NCBI GenBank assembly: GCA_037042185.1
Contig: JAXQJY010000030.1
Coordinates: 1,426,001 to 1,490,000, forward strand
From: Sordariomycetes sp. S80-01Y
Lineage: Eukaryota > Ascomycota > Sordariomycetes
Direction of reading: 5' to 3'
Length of the DNA: 64,000 nt
Shown one piece after another: positions 1-10,996 of this stretch. Position 1 is the stretch's first letter, and each line of letters starts with the position of its first letter. The translations under genes were made by a program, and so were the position numbers. The notes under the pieces are model-generated. The model was not told the DNA's origin. It saw nothing but the letters and a program-made list of their open reading frames with translations, and ran no database searches.

Positions 1-627
1 CACTCAACCCCGAGATCAAGCGCGTTTGAAATGCCAGTCGGCCGCCGCGGGAGCGAACCAAGACTCTGATGAGTGGGACTACAGTCGGTCCAGAGCAGGA
101 GGGTGTATTTTGCGCGGCTAATTTCCCTTGGCGCGCCGTCGTTTGTGACGCGGCTAACGCGCTTGGGATATGCATATGCACGGCGTGTGCAGAAGGGGAG
201 ATTAAAATGCTCGGTTTTGAGAGCTGGGCCACTGAAGGATCGTGCCGAAAGACCGATGCAGATGAGCGGTGGACAGAGGGATATCAGTGCATCAGAACTG
301 GTGGATGTGTGAATAGGAAGAGAGGAGGTTGCGTCCTGTCGAGGAAATAGGGGGCAGTGGGTGAGGTCACGGGGACCATGTGTTAGTCAGCCTTTCTTGC
401 TTCACCCCTGAGCATCAAATGTGAGACGCGCAGTCGAACAACGCCTCACCAGGCTACCACGGACGTATCTCAGGAGCACAGACCTCGTATCTGAACCTGA
501 TTGGACTTTGAGGAGATGTTTCTGACGTCAACTATATTGCCACATAGCGCGTTCGGAGACTGCGTCTTGTCGAATAGTGTTTGCCGCTGTGAACTCACCA
601 GCGCGACCAACACGTGCTGGTAGGAAC
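1..627. other. Intergenic, no gene seen
   Basis: No open frame here resembles a known protein, and the short frames lack a convincing coding pattern. The right part is presumably the promoter and leader of the polymerase iota gene that starts at 628. The left part could belong to a neighbour outside the window. Confidence 0.5.
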
Positions 628-2436
628 ATGGAAGTGCCGTTAAGAAGGGCGCCAAGACAAAACCACAATCGGGTCATTTTCCAATTTGTATATATGACCG
701 GCCATCTTCGCAAGTCTATGCACACTAACTTCCCCTCAGGATTACGACTGCTTCTACGCTCAAGTTCATGCGTCTCTCCAACCTCACCTCGCCACCAAGC
801 CCCTGGGCATCAAACAGAAGAACATCCTCGCAACATGCAACTATATCGCGCGATCTCGCGGTGTTCGAAAGCTCATGCTCGTTACTGACGCACGCCGCAT
901 TTGTCCCGAGCTAGTAACAGTCGACGGAGAAGATTTAACGCCCTTTCGAGATGTGAGCAAGCGATTATTTGGGTTCTTGAAGGGCTTTAGCTGGAATAAG
1001 AAGGTTGAGCGGTTGGGGCTTGATGAAGTGTTTATGGGTATGTCGTCTCGAGACTCATTTCTAAGAAGGGGTTGGTGGAGCAGAGGTTGACTGGCGCAGA
1101 TGTGACTGACATCGTTGATTACAACGTGGAGTGTCTCAACAGACATTCTTTGCGAGACTCATTCTTCCATCTGTCAAAGAAGGATCCTGAGAAAGGGTTC
1201 TCTTGCGACCTCAAGGCAATTGCTGGGAATGTCGAGGGTCCGATCCCAGAAGACTCAGACTTTGATAACCGTTTATATGTTCGCCTTCTGCTAGGCTCAC
1301 ATCTGGCGATGTATCTGAGACAAAGGCTTGAAGAGGATTTTGGCTATACTTCCACTTGCGGTATTTCCACAAACAAGACTCTCAGTAAGCTGGTAGGCGC
1401 GAGGCATAAGCCCCAAGCGCAGACTACGCTGATGGCTCTCGAGGAGGAGGACGTCATCAGATTCATGGATAGTCACAAGTTGAGAAAAGTGCCTGGCATC
1501 GGGTCAAAGATGGGACAACTGATAGAGGCCCAAGTTACGGGGGAGGAGTCCATCAAAGGCGAGACCATTACCATCGAGGACTCGCTGAAAGTCACGGTGG
1601 AGCAGGTCAGATGCTCACCAGCCATTTCACCATGGTCAATCGAGACGCTACTCAAAAGTCTAGGGAGTGAACGAGGGATAGGATCCAAAGTATGGGCTTT
1701 ACTCCATGGCGTTGATCCGATCGAGGTTAAGGAAGCTGGCGACGTGCCTTCCCAGATCAGCATCGAGGATACATATGGGGGCCTCAAGTCGATACCTCAG
1801 ATCACAGAACAGCTTGTCAAACTCGCTTACTCCCTGATCCGGAGGATGAGGGTTGACCTGCTGGCTGTAGATGACGGTGGATCGCAGAGGTGGGTTGCTC
1901 GACCCAGGACCGTCCGTTTGTCCGTCCGCTCGTGGCACAACATGCATGGGCAAAACTACAACCGCGCCTCCCGATCTGGCTCATTCCCAAACTTTGTCTT
2001 TGACACCACCCTTGACATGGAACACCTCGCAGAGCGCTTGGTAGCTGAGACCTTGTTGCCACTACTTCGGCGGCTGGGGACGGAGAAAGGACCAACGTGG
2101 AACCTGCAGCTAATCAATGTATGCGCTACTAACATGGCCATGGGCGCTGTTGAAGGCAAACTGGGGGCCGGTAGGGACATCGCAAACATGTTCAAGACCC
2201 AAGATGAAATTCTGCGGCCTTGGAGGGTACTGAGTGAAGGTGTCGATGACCCACGGGCTACAGCGATGCCCCATGATGGCAGAGAATATGTGATGGGTGA
2301 AGAAGAACTCGATGAAGAGGAACACGCCGAGCCGTGGGAGCCTCCGGGAGGCGATTCCTGTCCCAAATGCGGCCACTCAATACCGTCGTTCGCCTTGTCG
2401 GCGCACATGAGATACCACGACATGGAGAGCGCGTGA
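628..2436 (+). CDS. Y-family translesion DNA polymerase iota
   Basis: Error-prone lesion-bypass polymerase acting on damaged DNA in the nucleus. Model: exons 628-687, 740-1037 and 1100-2436, 564 residues. The introns are 52 and 62 bp; the first has an ACTAAC branch site. Joining the exons restores the metal-binding motif DYDCFYAQV, the nucleotide-binding CNYIARSRGV stretch and the second catalytic motif RLGLDEVFMD, which has the catalytic DE pair. The palm continues with GISTNKTLSKLV, and KVPGIGSKM is the helix-hairpin-helix of the thumb. The little-finger part lies around residues 320-450. The extreme C terminus has a C-x2-C-x12-H-x3-H zinc finger (CPKCGH...HMRYH), probably a ubiquitin-binding finger. 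The alignment fits polymerase iota better than eta or kappa, judged from memory of the human protein. The start at 628 is the only nearby in-frame ATG giving a compact N terminus. Confidence 0.85.
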
Positions 2437-4585
2437 ATAGTCGTTCGGGAAGCTGGACGCATTGGACTCGCGCCTCCTCGTCTGAAGTGAAATCATGAGG
2501 AGAAGTCATCTTGGCATCAGATCTGCAGTGGCAGCGTTCATCTAGTCCTGACATTCAACGAATGATACCCAGGGCAATCCCTCAATCAGTTTGACAAGTG
2601 CTGTTATGGATTAGCCTGCGATAGTCAATTTTAGCGAGCTTTTGAAAGCATCGAAACTCTTCGAATGTTGCAGTGAGCTGCCCAATAGGGTTTCTGCCCA
2701 AGCCCAGGGCGGTTATGGCCACCACGCTCGCGGGAGCAGAGTACTGTTACACCATGCAGAGCCAGCAGGTAACACTGTGACGGGGAGCAGAGAGTATTAC
2801 AGACCGTGAAACGTGGCATCATAAACCTTGACGAATGGCAGCTTAAGTGAAGAATAATGTTGTTGGGCGATGAAGCGAGCTTGAGGCGGTGGCAAATGGT
2901 GACGCTTCTTTCGGTGTCAGCTTTCTGCCAATCTCATCGCGGAAACGCCGATATCTGCGCAGATTAGCAAGTACCTCGAGAGATACCCGAGAGTCCTCCC
3001 GGGGGGACGGGGTCTCTTGAAACCTCTGATTCAAAAGTACAAACGGGAGCTTGCAGCGCGTGGTGGGTAGCCGAGGGTTGAAGATTGGTAGACTCACGTT
3101 CAATGCTGTGCAACGCTATGAGTTTTCGCTGGCTACACGACAAATCAAAACACGCGACCGGTGAAGACATCTGCTTCGAATTGACGTTCAAGCTCCGTCA
3201 CATCCCGATGTTCGACGCCAGATGTTAATAGAACCCCCGCTGATCGTGAACAAAGAGCCCGCAGACGGGGCCAGGGAACTATCCGACGCAGAAAATATAC
3301 ACAAGAGAAGGAAAACCCTCATAGCTGGGCCATTATTGTTCTCGACGGTGGTGAAAGGCAGAGAAGGTTGTTTGTCTCTTGGAGAGAGTACGAGCGAGGT
3401 GCTCGTGACACGCGACGTGCAACTTCCCCTCGATGCGCTGGCGGTCTCTGTCCTGCTCTTTTTCTCTGAGGACTTATGAGCCTGTAACTCCTTCACGCCC
3501 TCCCGAGCTTCTTCGTCCGTCATCTTTTGAGATAAACAGGCCAACGTGGGTTGCGCTTGCTTGTTTTTCGACATCGGAAGCCACGGACCCAGCTGCTCCT
3601 TCCTCCGGAGCCGCCTCTTCTCGCCTCACACCGAACAAAAGGGAAAGAGCATTCGGGGACCCTGGACAATGGATGCCTCACCTTAGGGAGGTGTAGGAAA
3701 GAGCCAACGAAGCGAACCAGGCAAGGGCGAGCGGGTGATCTCAGAGCTACCCGTCTCCATCTCGTCACATCTTCGCCTCGTTCTCTTATTCATCCACGTC
3801 TGTTCCTCGCTCATCAAGTTCCTCGGCCAAGCTTTCAACAACCCTCCGCGTGCACCAATTGTCGCCTCGGACAAGGCGAGGGTCGGGTGAAGTCACAGCT
3901 TGCCCTCCGTCTGCAATGGGGGACAGCCTGGGAGCACTGACACCGAGACCACGCACGCTTTGACAACAGCGCAGTCCGCCTCGGGCAAGCAGCCAAGCAA
4001 GCATTTCCTGGCAGGCAAACCTTGACCGTCTTTCGTCCCTTGTGGCTTGATTGATGGCCCCGCCTGCTGTCTGCTGCTCATCGATACGAGGGAGCTCGCT
4101 TGCATGCAGCTGGCCCCCCTAAAGTCAACAAGTCCAGCGCTACCACTGCCGGCCAGGAGCGCTTCACTGCCCGTCTGAGATTCGGTTCACGTTATTGTCA
4201 CCCCTAATTGTCGTATTATTACGGGGCTTCGATTCTTCACTTCACCTGCCCTTCGGAATTATTGACCTTCTGGTCTCCTACAACACTTGCATCATCCCGC
4301 AGCGTCTCCTTCCTTTCGTCACAAACCCCAACCCAGAAGATCTCGCCCTTTAAGAAACGACAAAAACTCAGGGAGGTGCTATCTCTCGACCTTTGTTGAT
4401 TTATCTTGCCCAACCTGACCCGTCTGACGAGCGCCTCCTCCACCACGACCCCTTTTGAAGTGCTCAGGCCTCCGCAGCTCCTTGATAAACGTTGGGGCTG
4501 CTAGGCAGACTTTAGAGTCCATTATTCAGAACGAGATACGCTCTCCTTCGTGTTGGCTCGACAGATTCTTCTCCAAGCCCTCGTA
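2437..4585. other. Long intergenic region and leader of the DUF726 gene
   Basis: About 2.1 kb without a recognisable protein. The last 400 bp are rich in C and T on the + strand, as in many fungal promoters and 5' leaders. A minus-strand frame at 3188-3574 starts plausibly but has no recognisable domain and turns low-complexity. It is not called. Confidence 0.5.
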
Positions 4586-6695
4586 ATGCCTCCGAGGGGC
4601 GGCCGTGCAGGGCATGCCAATGGCGCTCGACGCCCTGTCGATCTCACAGGATGCGTCTCTATCCCTGAAAAGAATGACCTGACCACGCTAGTCGCAGCAA
4701 TTACTGAAAAGATGCACAACGACATTAGCAACATCTTTGACTCGCCTCCTGTGTCGCCGGTGGCCCAAGAAGTCTCTCAACATCACTGGCTATCGCTGCC
4801 TTTGGCCCATCGTAGGGCCAAAGAGAACGAACCACCTTCCTCTCGAACCTATCAACAAGCCGGCAGCAGCTCAAAATCGTACAAAAAGGCGCATAGCTCT
4901 ATCGAGAATGAGGAGAAAGAGTCCATCACACCCCAACTTCGAGAGCTCAAGAAAGAGTCCTTGGCCTTCTTCCGCAAGTGGCAGACGACAATCCTGACAC
5001 GTCTTCGCGATACTAGTGTGGCTGACCCGAACGTGGCGCAGGGTGATGCTCGAGGTCATGGGCGAGGAGGAATTCGGGGAGCTTTCAGGGGACGCGGCAG
5101 TGAGCGTGGTGGCCGAGGAGGTAGTATGAATCGTGCTGGCTTGACTTTAGCAACCGGTAAGCTCAAGATTAATAGTTCACTGTGCCCATCTGACGAAGAA
5201 CAAATTTACAGGACCTCCAAGAACCCCGACGCAGCACCTCGACGCTATTTTGGCGAAGCGTTGCCATCCTATCCCCAATACTTTATGGAGCCTCCCACTA
5301 GAGAAGAGGAAGCAGCTGTTTCACCTCGTCTTCCTTGTATGCATGTCGATGTCGGAATACACAGCCAACACATACCTTCTCTTGCTAAACTTAGCCTCGA
5401 GCCTCAACCTGCCATTGAATTTCTTCTATTCCGAGGAAGCGAGGATGGCAGAGGCCTTGGCTCAGGCTGCCTTAGACATGTCCCCTGAAGAGCTGTTGAG
5501 TCAGAAGGCTGAAGAGGCCAAGGGCTCTTCACGCAGGAACAAGGGGCCAGGTTCCAGTACAACATTAGCCCCAGCTCTTGCATCTGCCGGAATCGGGACA
5601 ACCCAAGGAAGTTACGGATTGACAGGCTGCGCCGCGGCTGGTTTGCTGGGTCCCCTGGCCGAAGGCGGTAGAGCTATGTGCAACCTGTTCGGGATGAACC
5701 CGGCGAAGCCAACTAGCAAGATGATGGAGGTGTTCGCGCGAGAGATTCAGGACTTTGGGCTTCTGCCAATCCACGACCCTACGGGCGGTGAATACATTGA
5801 CTCGCGAGCTGGGCCAGCTCAAGGACGCAGAATGCGTATTGTGATTGCCATGGGTGGTTGGGTGACGGAGGATGAAGACGTGCGGAAGCCGTGGACGTGT
5901 CTCAGTCACCAGATCGAGGCTTATGCCTTGCGCTGGGACTCGCTTGCATTGCTGAATCTTGGGAACTCGCTCGAAACTGTCATCAGGAGTAGCGCTTGGA
6001 GCAGTGCCAAGAGAGAAATCAGCGCCAGGACTAGTACGTTCTCGAAACACCAGATGTCTTCAAAAGCTGACCTGATACAAGTTTTCACCAGTCTAATTGA
6101 ATCGGTGTGGCCGGTTCCTCTGCTAAAAATTAGCAAGATCATGGACAACCCTTGGAGTGTGGGCATGGTGCGAGCAGAGAAGGCGGGTGCGGTTCTTGCT
6201 GATGCGATTATGCGCCACAGGTTTCAGGGCGAGCGCCCAGTCTCTCTGATCGGATATGGCCTTGCGGCCCGTGCGATCTATGCCTGCCTCATGGTTCTGG
6301 CCGAGCGACGCCAGTTCGGAACCATCGAGTCCGTCATCGTTATGGGGGCTCCTGTCCCGTCAGAGAGCCGCGTGTGGCTCACACTAAAGAGTGTTGTGTC
6401 GGGCCGTCTCGTCAACGTGTACTCTGAACACGATTACCTGCTCGGCTTCCTGTACCGATTTTCCAACACACAGTTCGGCGTAGCAGGCCTGCAAGAAATT
6501 CAGGGCGCAGAAGGAGTGGAGAGTCACGACGCGGGAGACTTACCCAGAGGCCATCTGGGCTATGACATGGCTACCGCCCGCATCTTGAAAGAGCTCAAAT
6601 GGGACGACCTCGACGAAGACGCTTCGCGGTCCGACCTGCCCCAGCCGATCCCAAAGCGCAAGCGAGGCGGTCGTGGGAAGAAACAGAATATCTGA
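4586..6695 (+). CDS. DUF726 family protein (Mil1/TMCO4-like alpha/beta-hydrolase fold)
   Basis: Membrane-associated hydrolase-fold protein. The yeast relative Mil1 works at the trans-Golgi/endosome and human TMCO4 is the counterpart (family knowledge). Model: exons 4586-5156, 5212-6033 and 6082-6695, 668 residues. The N-terminal 190 residues are disordered, with an RGG-type patch (GRGG, FRGRGSERGGRGG). The DUF726 region begins near the all-helical KRKQLFHLVFL segment, then a glycine/alanine-rich membrane-like stretch (GLTGCAAAGLLGPLAEGG), then the hydrolase core ending in RGHLGYDMAT. Family members usually have a GxSxG nucleophile elbow (GYSLGAR). Here it reads GYGLAAR, so the catalytic serine appears absent. 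The tail ends in a basic KRKRGGRGKK stretch. Intron 2 (48 bp) has a GTACGT donor and CTGAC branch site and is in frame without a stop, so its removal rests on family alignment. Confidence 0.8.
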
Positions 6696-7463
6696 TAATA
6701 CTTGCAACGACGTATGACAGCCATAGGGCATTTGCGGTTGTTCCGGCGGCATGGAAAATGGGCGTTGAACGAATGAAGAATGACGACGGTTGCTCTGTAC
6801 TACTAGTCTAGTACTACTTAAGTAGTTGGCCCAATTTCTGTCTCCAGGTTGAGCCCCTTTTTATCTAGCAACCCACCACTTCACTTTGGCACCATGCGAT
6901 CAACCCTGCAGATGAGAGTAGTATTCATAAAAAGGGCTACGTATCAGTGTTTGCCACCTATCAATTAACCCTGCAATCGTGGTCTTTCCCTTCGAGGTAC
7001 TTCTGAGACAACAGTACCGCCAGGTTTGGAAAGCGGCTTTCAGCGAAAGATTGTCCGTTGTATCGTGCTACCTTACTGTACTGTAGATATGAACCATCCA
7101 CCAAGGCCTTTGTATGTACCTTTGAAATCAAATGTCCAACGATGCTGCCCTTCCCTCCTGCTCGCATCACGACGTCTTCCGCTGTCTTCCGAATATGTCG
7201 CAGCACCGAACATCATCTTCTCGCAGCTTCTTGTGCGCAAATCTGTGCCTGGCCTTCCTATGACCGGTTGATACACCCATCAAGATGTGCAACCTGCGCC
7301 GCTCTCGTCTTGCTTTTCCGTCCCTGTGCTTTCTCGTCCCTGTGCTTTCATGATTCCTTCATGATGTGAATGTTAAAGATAGATTACACTTTCTCTCTGT
7401 TTTCTTCATACAGTACACTCCTGCACGCCGTTTCATGAGGGGGCGATGCGGTCGGTTGGGCCG
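6696..7463. other. Intergenic between convergent genes
   Basis: Holds the 3' ends of the DUF726 gene (+) and the DENN gene (-). No further coding signal was seen. Confidence 0.5.
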
Positions 7464-10400
7464 TTATTGAGGGGCGGGGGGCCCGACCATGCTAGGAACT
7501 TGCTTCCGCAGCAAACCCCTGACACCGCGCTGCTCCATCCGTGGAACGCCTTGAATAGCTCGCGGCTCGCGCATCAAGGCCCTATCAAGACGGGCGGGCG
7601 TTCGGCTGATAATAGCGTGGTAATCACCTGGGAAATTGCCCTTCGGCACTGGTACCGACGCAGTTCGCCATATGTGGTCAGATGTGTCGTTAAGGTAACT
7701 TGGGGTTTTGCCGCCGCGACTTGGCAGCCCGTTAACGGTGGCACCTGCGGACTGGCGGATGGTGGATAGGCGAGAGAGGCCGGCGGTGATGCCTGGGCGC
7801 CCACGTGCCTTCTTGGCCATGATGACCTCGTCGAAAAGGCGAATGGACGGGTCTGATGCTGGTTTCGTTTCACGGTCGTGGATGAATTCGTTAAACCCTG
7901 CAGACGAGTTAGCGAGACATTGTATATAGCACAAACAGGGGTGTGTACCTTGTGTCTCCCGCAGCATGGTGGCATATTCCTGCTGATCGTGTGGAAGACT
8001 CTTGATGAAACCATCCATATCGAACGCATAACCCTGTCCATTGCTCTTCTGCTGCTTCGAAGGCCGTCCCATGTGCTTTCGGTACGTGTAAAGCAGACTT
8101 GCCTGGCAACGCACAAATGCTGCCCGGACTCGGTCGCTATGGAACGCTTCGGGGCAGACGACAGACACGAAACCCAGGCACCTGCTGTGAGATGTACACT
8201 TGCAGCCCGAACATACGTAGATGCCGCTATCCTCAGGCTTCTCTGCGCAGATCGTGCAAGTGGAACCCTCTTTCGCGTCCCAGTTGAAGCAGTGTCCTTC
8301 CACCCACACCGTTGTCTCAGTGTTGTGGACAGGCTGGACCTGCATGTTGGGCATGATGGTAGACGCTGCGATAGTAGATTGTGCGTACGTCGAGGGCGCA
8401 TAGCCGCCACCGCCGGCCAGCGAAGACATAGATTCCGCTGAGATGGATGAGATTGACATGTTCGCCTGATGCCCGTTCAAGAACGGCAGACTAGGCCGAT
8501 GGGAGGGCATTGGAGGGGGGTCTCCGAAGCCGAAGGACGAACTACGTCGACCCTTTTCGTCCCTGAAGTGGCCGGAACGCTTCTCTCGTAGCGTCGCCGC
8601 CAATGCAAACCCAGAGTCACTTCTAGAGATCGGAGTTGTCGGCATGGGCGGGAAGTTCTGAGATACGGGCGATACGGATGACTGGGGGCTCGTTTTGCTA
8701 CTGGATTTGCTGGTGCCAGGACGATCCGACTTTCCAGTGTCCGTTGGAGCAACCGCAAAAGCGTTGAAGACAGGAGGTGATATATCGCTTGGCGGGTCGG
8801 GGATCCCAAAGGTGGTAGAGCTTTGCGCCACCCATTTGCCCAGAGTGCTCACTGGCGTCCTGGGGCTGAATATACTGCCGTTCTCAGATGAGAAAGCATC
8901 GTACGGGAAAGCTTCCATAGCGTATGGTGGCGGCCCAGTAGCTACACCATAGCGTAGCTTGTGTGGCGCAGCCACTTGTAGCAGGGAATGAAGTTTTCTC
9001 CTAATCTGCCGCGGCAATCTGACCGGCTGCGACGTGGCGTCTATGGTGTCCTTGTCCAAGTCGACAAGCACGTAGTCGTCTTCCGGCAGATCTATCCGTT
9101 CGTACCGTCGCTCGACGCCGACAATGTATGGACAAGGTGCTTCCAATGCTGAGATCAACCTGGCCGGCAGCACAGGGATAAATATACTTGCCCACTTGAA
9201 TGGATAGAGTAGGCTCGCAAGTGCATGGCAAGCGAGGTGCAGCATGCTTGTATGCGATGAGAGGAAGATAATGCGAGACTCTGACATGGCATACTCGAAT
9301 AGCGCCATGATATTTTCCAAAGACAAGCATCGGAACAACGCATACAAATCGATCGTCCTCGTTCCAGGTACCTCGTTGTGTGCTTCTTTGCGAGCATACA
9401 TGCGTAGCTCGCGCACGCTCAACTCAACTTGAGTCTTTGATCCAAGCGGACTGAACGCCTCCGTACACAAATTGACAACATATCGCTCCAGAGGCTGCCA
9501 CCGACCAACCCGAGGGGACGTCGGTGGTACTCTCAGCACTCCGCCATCAGTCATAGGTACGACCACGGCTTTCAGCCATTCCTTCCAGAAAGGAATAGTT
9601 GCCGCGTCTCTGCCGAGTACGCCGTAAGCTCGTGGCGTCCAAAGACCGCTCTCGCCGGCTGTCAAGCCCTCAATCTTGGAAGCCGCGCCGTGTCTCAGCG
9701 GCCGTAACATGTCTGTCATAAGCGAGATCTTCTCCTCCACTGTGCTGATCTCATCTTCAAGACGGTCACGCGCCGGCGCTCCAGAGGGGAGTGTCGGCAG
9801 CTTGGCCAAAAGCTGGGACAGATGTGTCCTCTCGCCTGCCAGACGCACACCAAGGCTTGCAGCCAACTCTCGCTCCTCGTTGGACATGTGATTTTGCCGC
9901 CATTGTTCGCACTTGAGCTCGATTTCCTCTGCGATAGAAGCATTGACAGCCGTCCAAATGATCAGAGTGATTCCGTACAGCTTTGAGTTATCGTCCGAAG
10001 TCATCGTAAACCCATGCCATGTTGACCGAGGTCTGTCGTCAGAGGAAACTATTTGAATATCGTTCGGGAAGGCGAACATAGGGACGTAATCGGGGAACTT
10101 CCCGCGCCGAGCTAGCTCCTCGGTCGCATCTTTGGGGGGATAACGATCTAGTAACACTGGCTCGAAGCGCCTCTTGAGCGGATGCATGTCGGGATCAGCG
10201 TTCAGGGGCTCTGGTGGCGGAATGACGGAATTGTAGTTGCTAAGGCGTTTGGTGGTTCGTATAGACGCTGCGTTTTGTCAATAATTGCGCATGCGGCCGT
10301 ATCTCTGTAAGGCTTACAAGTCCGGTTGGCCCCTCGAGGACCTGCAGTGCTAGGCTGTTTCCGCAGGCTGTTCATGTCCCTAAAGCTGATTCTTCGCCGT

Positions 10401-10996
10401 ATGCTGCCCCTTAAGCTCCTCAAAGGGCTCCTTCTACCACTGAGCTCTCCATCGTCGGACTTGATTCGTTCTGTTCGAGGGTTGACCATGGGCTTGACTG
10501 ACTGTACCTTTGCGCCAGCACTGAACTCCAGATCCGACAAAAAGTCTTCTCGCTCAGCAGCAAACTTCAGCAGTGCCTTGTCGAAGTCGAAGCCCTCCAT
10601 AAGGGTACCTCCGCTGTTTCTACCGACCCCGCCATTTTCATGACCGGCTAAGCCGTTGGGACTACCGCTGTTATTGACCGGTCGGATCGTGGCACTGCTC
10701 CTGTTACTAGCAGTGTTGCCATTGTCGAGGTCTTCGATGGTGTTGATCGAGAAGCGATTGTCGCTGAAGGACATCTTCGAGAATCGGTTGCCGGAACTGT
10801 GGCGCGAATGCCTCGCACTCATTCTGCTCGTAGAGCCATTGGCGCCAGCCGGATCGTCTGCTGGCTCGCCATCTTCGGCAATCGTCTGCTCGGGCTGGTA
10901 ATCGCGAGCAGGGCCTTGCGGGGCATCGTCGTAGGTGATGGACTCTACTCCGGCGACCCAGAAGTAGTCGGCCAGAGGGGTCGACGTGCCCTCCAT
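7464..10996 (-). CDS. DENN-domain protein with C1-like zinc finger (putative Rab GEF)
   Basis: DENN proteins activate Rab GTPases in membrane traffic (family knowledge). Model on the minus strand: 10996-10318, 10267-7949 and 7897-7464, 1143 residues. Exon 1 encodes a disordered Ser/Arg-rich N terminus (about 226 residues). Exon 2 carries the upstream DENN part (FPDYVPMFAFPNDIQI), the core (RPRSTWHGF, then LYGITLIIW) and the central DENN helices (IMALFEYAMSESRIIFLSSH, then LASLLYPFKW). A 130-residue Ser/Pro-rich linker follows. Next comes a cysteine/histidine finger resembling a phorbol-ester C1 domain (HCFNWD, CTICAEK, CSGCKCTSHSRC). Intron 1 (50 bp) joins the reading to SNYNSVIPPPEPLNADPD, a typical start of the DENN region. 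Intron 2 (51 bp) is in frame and stop-free, so its retention would still give a full-length protein. The target Rab cannot be told. Confidence 0.85.

Noticed and set aside
3188-3574. Minus-strand 128-codon frame starting MSKNKQAQPT
   Set aside because: No recognisable domain. It turns into Ser/Arg low complexity and lies in the leader region of the DUF726 gene; no splice partner was found.
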